Positions 1-8,894 of a stretch of DNA of 64,000 nt are shown in pieces. A program made the position numbers and the translations under genes. This DNA is from Helicobacter pylori (GTDB lineage: Bacteria; Campylobacterota; Campylobacteria; Campylobacterales; Helicobacteraceae), in contig NZ_CP122954.1 of the NCBI RefSeq assembly GCF_030323545.1, positions 620,001-684,000 of the forward strand, given 5' to 3'. The notes below the pieces were generated by a model. That model did not search any database. It had not been told where the DNA came from and saw only the letters and a program-made list of their open reading frames with translations. Every line of letters starts with the position of its first letter. The first letter of the stretch is position 1.

Positions 1-381
1 GCAATCCGGGCAAATATACTCCCGATACACTTGCCAGTGAGTATCACTGGCTAAGAGTTTAGGATACACCTCTTCCATTTTTTCTGCCGTATCGCGCACA
101 TAGATGTTTGCATGCAATTTCCAATTCTCCTCTGGAGCGCAAAACGCATGACCGCATGAACACTTAATAACCCACTTCTTTTGAGGATCTTGCACCACAA
201 ACAAATGCGGCCCCAAGGGTAAGACGATTTTGTCATCAAAATCTACCTTATCTTGTAACACCTTCAGATACATTTGGAATCTTTCATGATCTTTAGGCAT
301 GCTAAGCATTTTTAAGACAGTGTTCCAATCCAAGTTCCCCTCTACCAAATTTTTAATTTGTTCTTGTGTGTATTTTGACAT
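1..381 (-). CDS. acxC: Acetone carboxylase gamma subunit (3' end cut by window edge)
   Basis: This is the small subunit of acetone carboxylase, the ATP-dependent enzyme that carboxylates acetone to acetoacetate. The frame runs open for 127 codons from an ATG at 381 to base 1, with no stop, so the gene continues to the left of the window. The start follows an AGGAG-type ribosome binding site inside the acxB-acxC gap. Cysteine and histidine residues (CSCGHAFC near residues 66-73, and CPDC at the visible end) fit the metal-binding gamma subunit. It is the third gene of the acxA-acxB-acxC order, 16 bases after acxB. The assignment rests on this gene order and on recall of the H. pylori protein. 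Confidence 0.88.
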   Translation of the reverse strand, partial: MSKYTQEQIKNLVEGNLDWNTVLKMLSMPKDHERFQMYLKVLQDKVDFDDKIVLPLGPHLFVVQDPQKKWVIKCSCGHAFCAPEENWKLHANIYVRDTAEKMEEVYPKLLASDTHWQVYREYICPDC

Positions 382-397
382 AACCATTCTCCTTTCT

Positions 398-2695
398 TTA
401 TTTCTCATCAACCAACAGAACTGTGCGCACATCAGGCAATTTGCTCAAATCCATCCTGTATTTAGATCCATAGGTGAATACGCCAAGCTCATCTTCTTTC
501 ACGCTCCAGCTCTTTGGCAAGTTCCAGAATGTTTTAAAATCGCTTAAAAACTTAGGCGAGAGATCAAAGCTAGTCGCATACATGTGCTTAACTTGTTTGG
601 AAGCCTCTTTTTCAAGAATAGCGTTTCTTTCTTGCTCCATCCATTCTTTTACAGGGATGGATCTAGCCTTTCTGTTTTCAAGAATTTCTTTTCTTCTGGC
701 TTTCGTTTTGGCTTCATCGCCGACCCACACGCCGTCTTTATTCTGGCTCACAATCGCGCCATAAACCTTGTAAGCGTATTCTGGCAATAGCTGTTTGCTG
801 TTTAGATCTTCTAAAATCGCATTCAAATCCCTTTCAATCGGATCGCCAAATCCAGGACCGCCTTTGATGTAATTCAAATACAAGTCATAATTATCAAAGC
901 AGTTCTCGGTGGTGATGCATTGCTTATCCCTTTTGACTTGAGATGCATGAGAAATGTGCTTTTCATAATCTCTATCCATTGGGTTAAAATCGCCCCCCAA
1001 AGGCAAGCTGGCGTTATTTTTAATCCTGTTTTTCAAGTCGGTGTTGTGCGCTTCAAACCTATAGCCACTAGCCGCTGGATAGCCCCCCATCATACCCCAA
1101 TCGCTGTTCATATAGCCATTACCCATAAAGAACATGGTCCAATCATGCGCTCCCCACACCATTCTTAAGGTTTCAAACCCGTTACCGCCTCGATATTTTC
1201 CATACCCACCGGTATTGGCTTTGACATTCCTGCCTAGATAAAGAAGAGGCTCTGCCATTTCCCAAATTTCAACATCGCCCATATCGCCTTCTGGATTCCA
1301 AATAGCCGCTGCGTGATTCAAGCCGTCTTTTATCGCGCAAGCTCCAGTCCCACAAGAACTCGTCTCAAAGCTATTCACCGCATGGATTTCTCCATCCTGG
1401 TTGATACCACCGCCTTGCAGCCAATTGGAAGTGTTAGCGTTCCCGGAATTGACCTCTTCTAAATACCCTCGGCTGTAATACGCTTGAGACAAGCCTCTCC
1501 ACAAAGCGCTCCAGCCTGATACCAAGAAATGCCACGCATAAGCATGCCCGGTGCGCCTGTCATCTGGATTCATCCAAGTCCCTTTTTTGAGCCTAAATTG
1601 AGTGGCGAAATAAGCGCCATCGTTGATGCGAGAAGTGGGTATCAGCGTTTGAGTCATCATCACCCAAATACCGCTAGTGAAAGACACTTGGTTGCAATTA
1701 AAAGAGTGCCATCCCCACCTAGACGCGCCATCAAAATCCAATTTCCATGTAGCGTCTTTATTGATAGTGATTTCCACAGGAGAGTGCATGATCGTGTCTA
1801 GCTTAGCAAATTCAGAGCACACGCCAATATCTTTATGCGCATAAGGCACATCCACAAACGCTACCTTCCTGTACTTGCCTGGTATGGTCATGGATTTGAT
1901 CCTAGAGATAAGGCCTCTTCTCCCCTCTTCAATCACCTCATCAATAAATCGCATGTAAGAATCAATGCCATCTTCCTTAATGACTTCCATCACTAAATCC
2001 CTAATCATATGGCATCCTGCAATCCTAGTCCTTTCATCTAGAATCCAATATTTAGGCGTGCGAACCGATCTTTGAGATTCATGCAACCAATCTTTAAAGC
2101 TTTCATCGTTCGCTCCTGTCTTACGGCAAGTGATCATGTATCCATCCCCAAATCTTTGAACTTGTCCAGTGCTCATTGATCCTGGAGTAACCGACCCGGT
2201 ATCAATCACATGCGTAACACCGCCTACCCACCCAATCAATTTTTCATCGTGGAAAATAGGCACAAGAGTCATAATATCGCATGGGTGCACATTCCCAATC
2301 GCACAGTCGTTATTGGTGAAAATATCCTTGTCATTGATGCCTGGGTTATCTTCCCAATTATTCTCTACCATGTATTTGATGGCCGATCCCATAGTGCCTA
2401 CATGGATAATGATACCCGTAGAAGTCAGCACGCTATCGCCCACAGCGTTATAAAGCGTGAAGCACAATTCCCCCTCTTGCTCAACAATAGGGCTTGCAGC
2501 AATCCTTTTAGCTGTTTCTCTGGCATGCACGATACCGCCTCTTAATTTAGAGAACATCTTCTCATAACCGATCGGATCTCTTTCCTTAAACTCTAGTTTT
2601 TTGAGACCATTATAATGCCCTGTTTTTTCTGTCCTGGCTAGGATTTCATCTCTAGCTTGTTTTAAAGTTTTGCCGTTTTTCAATAAATTTGCCAT
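398..2695 (-). CDS. acxB: Acetone carboxylase alpha subunit (HyuB-like)
   Basis: This is the large HyuB/hydantoinase-B-type subunit of acetone carboxylase, 765 residues, the usual length for the family. It begins at ATG 2695, 11 bases after acxA, behind a clear AAAGGAG ribosome binding site. The family-typical segment SCGTGACAIKDG lies near residue 450, and glycine-rich blocks such as GGYGKYRGGNGFETLR follow it. In the characterised enzyme the HyuA-like and HyuB-like subunits together activate acetone and bicarbonate with ATP and use a metal centre. The gene lies between acxA and acxC and so should be in one transcript with them. In older annotations it may appear as N-methylhydantoinase. Confidence 0.93.
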   Translation of the reverse strand: MANLLKNGKTLKQARDEILARTEKTGHYNGLKKLEFKERDPIGYEKMFSKLRGGIVHARETAKRIAASPIVEQEGELCFTLYNAVGDSVLTSTGIIIHVGTMGSAIKYMVENNWEDNPGINDKDIFTNNDCAIGNVHPCDIMTLVPIFHDEKLIGWVGGVTHVIDTGSVTPGSMSTGQVQRFGDGYMITCRKTGANDESFKDWLHESQRSVRTPKYWILDERTRIAGCHMIRDLVMEVIKEDGIDSYMRFIDEVIEEGRRGLISRIKSMTIPGKYRKVAFVDVPYAHKDIGVCSEFAKLDTIMHSPVEITINKDATWKLDFDGASRWGWHSFNCNQVSFTSGIWVMMTQTLIPTSRINDGAYFATQFRLKKGTWMNPDDRRTGHAYAWHFLVSGWSALWRGLSQAYYSRGYLEEVNSGNANTSNWLQGGGINQDGEIHAVNSFETSSCGTGACAIKDGLNHAAAIWNPEGDMGDVEIWEMAEPLLYLGRNVKANTGGYGKYRGGNGFETLRMVWGAHDWTMFFMGNGYMNSDWGMMGGYPAASGYRFEAHNTDLKNRIKNNASLPLGGDFNPMDRDYEKHISHASQVKRDKQCITTENCFDNYDLYLNYIKGGPGFGDPIERDLNAILEDLNSKQLLPEYAYKVYGAIVSQNKDGVWVGDEAKTKARRKEILENRKARSIPVKEWMEQERNAILEKEASKQVKHMYATSFDLSPKFLSDFKTFWNLPKSWSVKEDELGVFTYGSKYRMDLSKLPDVRTVLLVDEK

Positions 2696-2706
2696 TTTGA
2701 ACTCCT

Positions 2707-4848
2707 TTATTTAATTTCTTTCAAGTGGAACAATCGGTGTTTGTCTAGTCTTGTCGCAAAGCCCTTGGGTATCACGAAAGTGGTCGCATCTGATTCCACG
2801 ATCGCAGGCCCTATGACTTCATTTCCAGGCAGTAATTTTTCCATTTGCCACACATCTGCATCCACCCATTTTTTATGACGATAGAATTTTCTAACGCCTA
2901 TTTTGGCTTCTTTTGGAGGCGTAGCGCCATGCTCTTTTTCAACCGGAATCACAGGTTTTTGCGTAGCCACAACACCACGCATGATCACGCCGGTCACGCT
3001 AAAACCAAGCTCTGGAGAACACGCTGATTCAGAATAAACACGAGCGTAGGTTTTTTCATATTCTTTGACAATCTCTTCCCAATCAGCCACGCTTGCAGCT
3101 TTTGACACAGGAGAAGTGATCTCTAAATCATTCAATTGCCCCATATACTGCATCCTGTATCCAGGTCTTAAAATCACATCTTTTTCAGAGAATCCATTGA
3201 TCTTGAATTCTTCAATCACCTTGAGAGTCAATTCATCCCATGCGTCTTGAATGATCTTGCATGCCTCTATTTTTGACTTGTCTGAAGAATACTGCGGAAT
3301 GGCAATATCCACGCTCTTGTCGTATCTGTATTCAAAATCAGCGCAAGCGCAACCAAAAGCGCTAAATCCAGCCGCCCACGCAGGCACTACCACATCCTTA
3401 AACCCTAAGCCTTCTGTATAGCCATAGGTATGCACAGGCCCCGCGCCACCATATGAAAAGCACACAAAATCAGACGGACTATACCCTTTAGCACTAATAT
3501 TGGATCGCAAGTATTCTTTAAGATCCAAATCAAGCAACTCAATCACACCCGCAGCCGCATCTTCTACGCTAATGCCTAGCGGATCAGCGATTTGCTCTTT
3601 AATGTGTTTTTTAGCCCTATCCACATCTAATTTAATCAAACCGCCTAAGAAATTATCCGGATTCAAATAGCCTAAAACAATATGGCAATCGGTTACTGAA
3701 ACTGTGTCTAACCCGCTGTCTTTCCAACAAGTGCCAACTCTATACCCCGCGCTGTCAGGCCCTAGTTTGACAGATTGGCTGTGTGGATCAATGCGCACAA
3801 AACTCCCTGCACCAGCACCAACAGAATCCATAGCCACAAGCGGTAAGGATAAAACAAGACGCGCCATATCAGGGTCAGAAGCGATATTGAAATTGCTCTT
3901 AACGATAAGCGCCATATCAAAGCTCGTGCCGCCAATATCGCTGCATGCAATATTGTCATAACCAAGCGTTTCGCCTAGCAATTTAGATCCAATCACGCCT
4001 CCAATAGGACCGCTCACGATCGTTCTAGCGAGCTCTTTAGCTTTCCAACTAATGGTGCCTCCATGCGTTGCCATCACTCTAAGATCAAATTTAGCGCCAT
4101 GCTCTTTGAAGCGGTTGCTGACTTTAGAGAGTGTCTGTCTGCTTGGCTCAGCCGCATAAGCTTCTAATATAGTGGTGTTCATTCTGTGGCTTTCTTTTCT
4201 TTGAGGGTAGTAATCCACCGAAGCGAATACAGGAATATTTTTACCCAATTTTTCAATCTCTTTTAACGCAATATCTCTAACGATCCGCTCGCTTTCAGCG
4301 TTTTTATGAGATTGCAACAAGCAAATCACAATGGCCTTTGCACCCGCTTCTAAAAGCTCCTTAACAGCAACTTTAACCTCTTCTTGGCGCACTGGGATAA
4401 CCACTTGCCCCTTGACATCGGTTCTTTCTGTAACGCCTCTAATCCTTTTTAGAGGAATCAGCGGATCATCATACTTGTGCGTGTTAATATGCAACCTTTC
4501 TTCTAGCGCATACCCCAAATAGGATTGCAACGCCCTACCCATAGAATGCATTTGCTCAAAACCCTTATTGCAAATTAGACCCACTTCCATCCCACGCCTT
4601 TGGACGACCCGATTGAGCATCGCCGTGCCTGAGTACACACAAGTGACCAACTCTGGATAAACCTTACTCACATCTGATTTCCAATGCGATAAAGCGTCCT
4701 GCGAGCTATTATAAATAGCTAAGCTCTCATCTTCTGGGTTGCTTTGGGCTTTACCAACTACGAAACTGCCATTTTCTTTCACAAAAAATGTGTCCGTCAT
4801 GGTGCCGCCGGCATCAATACCCATCACCTGAACTCTTGCGTCTTTCAT
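2707..4848 (-). CDS. acxA: Acetone carboxylase beta subunit (HyuA-like ATPase)
   Basis: This is a 713-residue HyuA-type subunit. The N-terminal GIDAGGTMTDTFFV is the phosphate-binding motif of the actin/hexokinase-fold ATPases, and ACSDIGGTSFDMAL near residue 297 is the second nucleotide-binding motif. It starts at ATG 4848 behind AAGGAG (4857-4862). It is the first gene of acxABC and has its own promoter and upstream repeats. The product should use ATP to activate acetone and bicarbonate, giving acetoacetate that the sco/thl genes at 7.5-10 kb can pass on to acetyl-CoA. It is often annotated as hydantoin utilization protein A; the AcxBC neighbours favour acetone carboxylase. Confidence 0.93.
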   Translation of the reverse strand: MKDARVQVMGIDAGGTMTDTFFVKENGSFVVGKAQSNPEDESLAIYNSSQDALSHWKSDVSKVYPELVTCVYSGTAMLNRVVQRRGMEVGLICNKGFEQMHSMGRALQSYLGYALEERLHINTHKYDDPLIPLKRIRGVTERTDVKGQVVIPVRQEEVKVAVKELLEAGAKAIVICLLQSHKNAESERIVRDIALKEIEKLGKNIPVFASVDYYPQRKESHRMNTTILEAYAAEPSRQTLSKVSNRFKEHGAKFDLRVMATHGGTISWKAKELARTIVSGPIGGVIGSKLLGETLGYDNIACSDIGGTSFDMALIVKSNFNIASDPDMARLVLSLPLVAMDSVGAGAGSFVRIDPHSQSVKLGPDSAGYRVGTCWKDSGLDTVSVTDCHIVLGYLNPDNFLGGLIKLDVDRAKKHIKEQIADPLGISVEDAAAGVIELLDLDLKEYLRSNISAKGYSPSDFVCFSYGGAGPVHTYGYTEGLGFKDVVVPAWAAGFSAFGCACADFEYRYDKSVDIAIPQYSSDKSKIEACKIIQDAWDELTLKVIEEFKINGFSEKDVILRPGYRMQYMGQLNDLEITSPVSKAASVADWEEIVKEYEKTYARVYSESACSPELGFSVTGVIMRGVVATQKPVIPVEKEHGATPPKEAKIGVRKFYRHKKWVDADVWQMEKLLPGNEVIGPAIVESDATTFVIPKGFATRLDKHRLFHLKEIK

Positions 4849-4879
4849 TTTTTAGACTCCTTGTATTAAAGTGTTGCTC

Positions 4880-4904
4880 AAGGTAACCTATCAAGGTAAC
4901 CTAT
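4880..4904. repeat. 12-bp direct repeat at the acx start site
   Basis: The 12-mer AAGGTAACCTAT occurs at 4880-4891 and again at 4893-4904, one base apart. Each copy contains the palindrome GGTAACC. The pair covers the predicted transcription start and early leader of acxA, so an operator role or a slippage product are both possible. No regulator is known to me for this sequence. Confidence 0.8.
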
Positions 4905-4908
4905 TTGA

Positions 4909-4914
4909 ATTATA
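4909..4914 (-). promoter_or_regulatory. acxABC -10 element
   Basis: On the minus strand this reads TATAAT, a perfect H. pylori -10 box, about 60 bases before the acxA ATG. It predicts a start of transcription near 4902. No -35 box is obvious, as is usual in this species; the A-tract at 4939-4955 lies at about -37 to -53. Confidence 0.65.
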
Positions 4915-4938
4915 GGACAGATTTTAAAATGAAAATCG

Positions 4939-4955
4939 TTTTTTTTTTTTTTTTT
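4939..4955. repeat. 17-base T homopolymer (A-tract on the acx coding strand)
   Basis: There are 17 consecutive T on the plus strand, the longest homopolymer I found in the window. It lies between lpxR and acxA, just upstream of the acxA -10 box. Tracts of this length vary in H. pylori by replication slippage, and at this distance from a promoter they can tune its strength. Confidence 0.9.
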
Positions 4956-5056
4956 AAAGCCAATCAGTGAAAATTTAGTGTGTGAAGTGAATAATAGTAA
5001 TAAGTTCATTCAAAAAAATATCATATAGGGATAAAAATATTAAACCTAATATTAAA

Positions 5057-6058
5057 TCAAAAGGCGAAATTCAATTCTAAAGTGCCGATCTGATGGTGTT
5101 TAGGCTGGGATTGAAAGGTTTTACTAATATCAGTGATTGTAAAAGCCACCCTAAAGCTGCGCCACATCATAGCCGCTCCTATTTCACTGCTATAAACAAA
5201 GTATTCCAAATTAGCAATGCCCCTAGTTTCAGGGCTGTTGCCTTGAATGAAGATGTTAAGGGGTTGGAAGCGCCCAAAAGCCCCTACAAAAAAATAGATG
5301 GAAAATTTATCGCTATAAGGCATGCCTCCATCAAAAGCGGTATTGACTTTATTGACCCCATAATCAGCGTCCAAGTTATACCCAGCCCTAAAGAGCGAGC
5401 CTAGTTGGAAATAATCCCTCGCATTACCCAATTCCACATTAAACCCAGGCATTAACTCCATAGAAAAAAAACGAGTCTTTAAAAGGGGGACTTTTTTGAG
5501 CAATTGGTAGTGCAATTCAAAGATAAATTCGTTTTTGAGCTGTGTGTTCCAACCATAAAATTGGGGGTCATGGCCCCATTTATGAATGAGGTGCTGCGTT
5601 TGAGCGGCCAAAGAATCTTGCCCTGTTGCGCCTAAAGAAAGCGTGAATAATTCCATAAAAGTTTGATGGCGGTTATACACATTCAAATTCACCCGTAAAT
5701 ACCCCCCATAAGGGTGGTTGTCATGCAAATGCACCAGTTTTCTGTTTTTAAGTGAGGGGGTATACATGTCTTGGGCGAGAGAAATGCCAAAACGAGTAAC
5801 CCTAGGGCTTTTATTGAAAAAACCTAAATACGAAGTCCATTTCATCGCTTTATTTTTAGAAAAATCAAACTCTTTAGTAGAAAAGCCTATTTGATTGCCT
5901 GCGGTATAATACTCATCAATGTAAGGGTTGATGTAGCCATCATTTTCAGTCATCAAATTGATAGAATAGCGTTTAGAGGGCGTTAATGGGGTAGGAATAT
6001 CCTCTTTTGCCCATGCAAACATTCCTAATAATAAACATAAAATAAATTTGAGAAACAA
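5057..6058 (-). CDS. lpxR: Lipid A 3'-O-deacylase, LpxR family
   Basis: This is a 333-residue outer membrane protein with a signal peptide (cleavage near AWA-K, residue 17) and a terminal F, as expected for a beta-barrel. The motif TENDGY (N39, D40), the following EYYTAGNQIGF, and the HDNHPYGGYL block are typical of the LpxR / DUF2219 family, which removes the 3'-linked acyl chains of lipid A at the outer membrane. H. pylori is known to make under-acylated lipid A through such an enzyme. The start is TTG 6058, because an AGAGGA site sits 6 bases upstream and no ATG precedes the signal peptide. A possible -10 (TACAAT, minus) lies at 6088-6093. It sits between atoE and acxA without an evident metabolic link to them. 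Confidence 0.85.
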   Translation of the reverse strand: MFLKFILCLLLGMFAWAKEDIPTPLTPSKRYSINLMTENDGYINPYIDEYYTAGNQIGFSTKEFDFSKNKAMKWTSYLGFFNKSPRVTRFGISLAQDMYTPSLKNRKLVHLHDNHPYGGYLRVNLNVYNRHQTFMELFTLSLGATGQDSLAAQTQHLIHKWGHDPQFYGWNTQLKNEFIFELHYQLLKKVPLLKTRFFSMELMPGFNVELGNARDYFQLGSLFRAGYNLDADYGVNKVNTAFDGGMPYSDKFSIYFFVGAFGRFQPLNIFIQGNSPETRGIANLEYFVYSSEIGAAMMWRSFRVAFTITDISKTFQSQPKHHQIGTLELNFAF

Positions 6059-6182
6059 AACACTTCCTCTTAGGTTATTATGGGGTTATTGTAACGAAAT
6101 AAGGCTTAATTACAAGAGCGTTTAAAGGGTAAAAAAGAAATTCTACCCCATTGAAAAGAGCGTGGTTTTAGGCATAAAAAAC

Positions 6183-7547
6183 TCACACTAAAAAATAAAA
6201 CACCCCGCACACGACTAAGCCTACAAAAATTAAAGTCAAAACGCAATAGCCCATAATATCTTTAGCGCCCAAACCCGCAATGGCTAAAGCGGGTAAAGCC
6301 CAAAAAGGCTGTATCATATTCGTCCAAGCGTCTCCCCAAGCGATGGCCATAGAAACCACGCCCGGATCCACCCCCAAGCTTTGCCCTGCAGGGAGCATGA
6401 TAGGAGCTTGAATCGCCCATTGCCCTCCGCCAGAGGGGATGAAAATATTGACAATCCCCGCGCTCAAAAAAGTCATGAGCGCGAAAGTTTTTTCATTAGC
6501 GATGTGCGTGAAAGCTAAAGAAAGCATTTGCGCTAAAGAATGACCCCCCACGCTATGGCTTGCCATCATCCCCATAATCCCGGCATAAAAAGGGAATTGC
6601 AATAAAATCCCAGCCACGCTCCTAGCGGAATGGTTGATCGCTTTCACATAAGCTAAAGGGGTTTTATGGAGAAAAATCCCTAAAAAAAGGAAAATCGTAT
6701 TGACAATATTTAAACCAAGCCCTCCCCCTTTAAAAAAATAAATACCAAGATACCCAAAACCCAAAAAAACCAAAAGATAAGAAAGCAAAGCGCTGTTTTC
6801 CAAAAAATGTGCGATCGTTTTGTCTTGTTGGTGGTCAATGAGTTCTGTTTCCTTGTATTCGTCTTTTAAAAGCTTGGCGTCAATCTCAACAATTTCTTCT
6901 TTTTTAGGGTGGATTATTGCCATTAAAAAGGGTAACCCTACAAGAATGATCCCTATGATGATTAAATTATAAGCAGAAAAAATCGTCTGACTGATAGGAA
7001 TAGCTTTTTCAATCACCCCAGCACTTATTTTGGATAGATTTTCATTTTGGGTGGCAACGCTTAAAGGGATAGAGCCTGATAAACCCCCATGCCAGATGAC
7101 AAAACCCGAATAAGCGCTAGCAATAAGCAGTCTGTAATCCACCCCTTTAACATTTTTGGCGATCTCTTTTGCAAAAATCGCGCTAATCACTAAGCCAAAA
7201 CCCCAGTTGATCCAATTAGCGATTAACGATAAAAAAGTAACCAATAATAAAGCCGTATAATACCCTTTAGGTAAAGACGCTAGATATTTTAAAAGTTTTT
7301 GGACTGATTTAGCGCTAGCTAGAGCCTGACCCAACACCAAAATAAGAGCCATTTGCATAGAAAAACCCAAAAGCGTCCAAGCACCATTCCCCCAACTAGA
7401 AATGACAGAAAAAGCGTCTTGCCCTGTCAAGCAATAAACAAGAACAAACACGACAAACGATAAAAGAGCGACCAAGACAAAGGAGTCCGGCAAACATTTA
7501 GACGCCAAAAACACGCACGCTGAAGTCAAATGCCTTAATAAAAACAT
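6183..7547 (-). CDS. atoE: Short-chain fatty acid / acetoacetate transporter AtoE
   Basis: This is a very hydrophobic protein with about ten or more membrane segments and a central hydrophilic loop rich in K/E/D (about residues 215-245). It matches AtoE-type short-chain fatty acid transporters in length (454 residues from ATG 7547) and in motifs such as FIPSGGGQWAIQAP. A GTG six bases upstream (7553) is also possible, but the AAGGGG ribosome binding site fits the ATG better. It lies 18 bases after scoB and is probably co-transcribed with thl-scoA-scoB, so it likely imports acetoacetate or butyrate-like acids for that pathway. Confidence 0.88.
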   Translation of the reverse strand: MFLLRHLTSACVFLASKCLPDSFVLVALLSFVVFVLVYCLTGQDAFSVISSWGNGAWTLLGFSMQMALILVLGQALASAKSVQKLLKYLASLPKGYYTALLLVTFLSLIANWINWGFGLVISAIFAKEIAKNVKGVDYRLLIASAYSGFVIWHGGLSGSIPLSVATQNENLSKISAGVIEKAIPISQTIFSAYNLIIIGIILVGLPFLMAIIHPKKEEIVEIDAKLLKDEYKETELIDHQQDKTIAHFLENSALLSYLLVFLGFGYLGIYFFKGGGLGLNIVNTIFLFLGIFLHKTPLAYVKAINHSARSVAGILLQFPFYAGIMGMMASHSVGGHSLAQMLSLAFTHIANEKTFALMTFLSAGIVNIFIPSGGGQWAIQAPIMLPAGQSLGVDPGVVSMAIAWGDAWTNMIQPFWALPALAIAGLGAKDIMGYCVLTLIFVGLVVCGVFYFLV

Positions 7548-7565
7548 AAACACCCCTTTTATAAG

Positions 7566-8189
7566 CTATAGGTGCACTTCAAATTCAGCTTCTGTTTTTT
7601 CTTTCACTTGATCAAGGCTGACACCCTCTTGCAATTCCACTAATTTCATGGCGTTATGGGAAAACTCAAACACCGCTAAATCCGTTATCAATTGATGCAC
7701 CACGCCCTTTCCTGTTAGGGGCAAGGAGCATTCTTTTTTCACTTTAGACTCCCCGTATTTGTTGCAATGCTCCATGATGACAATCACTTTTTTAGCGCCA
7801 TGCACCAAATCCATAGCCCCTCCCATGCCTTTTATGAGCTTTTTAGGGATCATCCAATTAGCCAAATCCCCATTTTGTGAGACTTCCATCCCTCCTAAAA
7901 TCGCTAAATCAATATGCCCCCCACGAATCATCGCAAACGAATCCGCGCTGTTGAAAAACGAAGCGCCCGGCACCACGGTCACGGTCTCTTTGCCTGCATT
8001 AATGAGATCTGCATCAACGCCCTCCTCTAAAGGGTAAGCGCCAATCCCTAACAGCCCGTTCTCGCTTTGGAAAACGATATTCATCCCGCTCACTTCATTA
8101 GCCACAAGCGTGGGCAAGCCTATCCCTAAATTCACATACATGCCCTCTTTTAGTTCCTTTGCCGCTCTTTTAATGATAGCCTCTCTCAT
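7566..8189 (-). CDS. scoB: Succinyl-CoA:3-oxoacid CoA-transferase subunit B
   Basis: This 207-residue protein is the B subunit of the CoA-transferase that moves CoA from succinyl-CoA to acetoacetate. The catalytic glutamate lies in [10 protein letters not shown] (E43), and the glycine-rich GLPTLVAN loop precedes it. The start overlaps the end of scoA by four bases (ATGA), which is typical of translationally coupled subunits. With ScoA it forms acetoacetyl-CoA for the thiolase encoded upstream. The succinate it releases can feed the partial TCA cycle. Confidence 0.93.
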   Translation of the reverse strand: MREAIIKRAAKELKEGMYVNLGIGLPTLVANEVSGMNIVFQSENGLLGIGAYPLEEGVDADLINAGKETVTVVPGASFFNSADSFAMIRGGHIDLAILGGMEVSQNGDLANWMIPKKLIKGMGGAMDLVHGAKKVIVIMEHCNKYGESKVKKECSLPLTGKGVVHQLITDLAVFEFSHNAMKLVELQEGVSLDQVKEKTEAEFEVHL

Positions 8190-8884
8190 TTCGTGCTCCT
8201 TGTTGTGATTTTTTCTATCCGTTTTTCAAATTTCTCGCCCTTATAAATGTGTTGCACATAGATTCCTGGCAAGTGTATTTCATCTGGGTCTAATTCCCCA
8301 GCTGGGACAATTTCTTCCACTTCAGCGACGCATATTTTTGCCGCCATCGCACACAAGGGGTTGAAATTTCTAGCCGTTTTTCTAAATACCAAATTCCCAA
8401 GAGTGTCGCTTTTATAGGCTTTAATAAGCCCGTAATCGCCTGTGATCGCTCTTTCTAAAATATACTCCTTGCCGTTAAATTCCCTTGATTCCTTGCCTTG
8501 AGCGATCAAAGTCCCAACACCGGTTGGGGTGTAGTAAGCGGGTATCCCAGCCCCTCCAGCGCGCAAGTTTTCAGCCAGTGTGCCTTGCGGTGTCAAAACG
8601 ACTTCAATTTCTCCATTCAGCATTTGCGATTCAAAAATCTTATTCTCTCCCACATACGAAGCGATAATCTTTTTAATCTGCTTTTTTTCTAAAAGAATAC
8701 CAAGCCCAAAGTCATCAACGCCGCAATTATTGCTCACGACAACCAAATCCTTGATGCCTTTCTTATAAATGTAATCAATGGCGTATTCGGGTATCCCGCA
8801 CAGCCCAAAACCGCCCACTAAAATAGTATCTCCGTCTTTTAATCCGCTCAATGCTTTGTCTAAATCGGTTATAACCTTGTTCAT
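8186..8884 (-). CDS. scoA: Succinyl-CoA:3-oxoacid CoA-transferase subunit A
   Basis: This 232-residue A subunit carries the CoA-binding motif [10 protein letters not shown] near residue 24 and [16 protein letters not shown] near residue 110. Both are diagnostic of the family. ATG 8884 is preceded by AAGGAG. It lies 10 bases after the thiolase gene and overlaps scoB, so the three form one transcription unit. The pair activates acetoacetate, which in H. pylori may come from acetone carboxylase or from uptake through AtoE. Confidence 0.93.
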   Translation of the reverse strand: MNKVITDLDKALSGLKDGDTILVGGFGLCGIPEYAIDYIYKKGIKDLVVVSNNCGVDDFGLGILLEKKQIKKIIASYVGENKIFESQMLNGEIEVVLTPQGTLAENLRAGGAGIPAYYTPTGVGTLIAQGKESREFNGKEYILERAITGDYGLIKAYKSDTLGNLVFRKTARNFNPLCAMAAKICVAEVEEIVPAGELDPDEIHLPGIYVQHIYKGEKFEKRIEKITTRSTK

Positions 8885-8894
8885 CTCATTCTCC

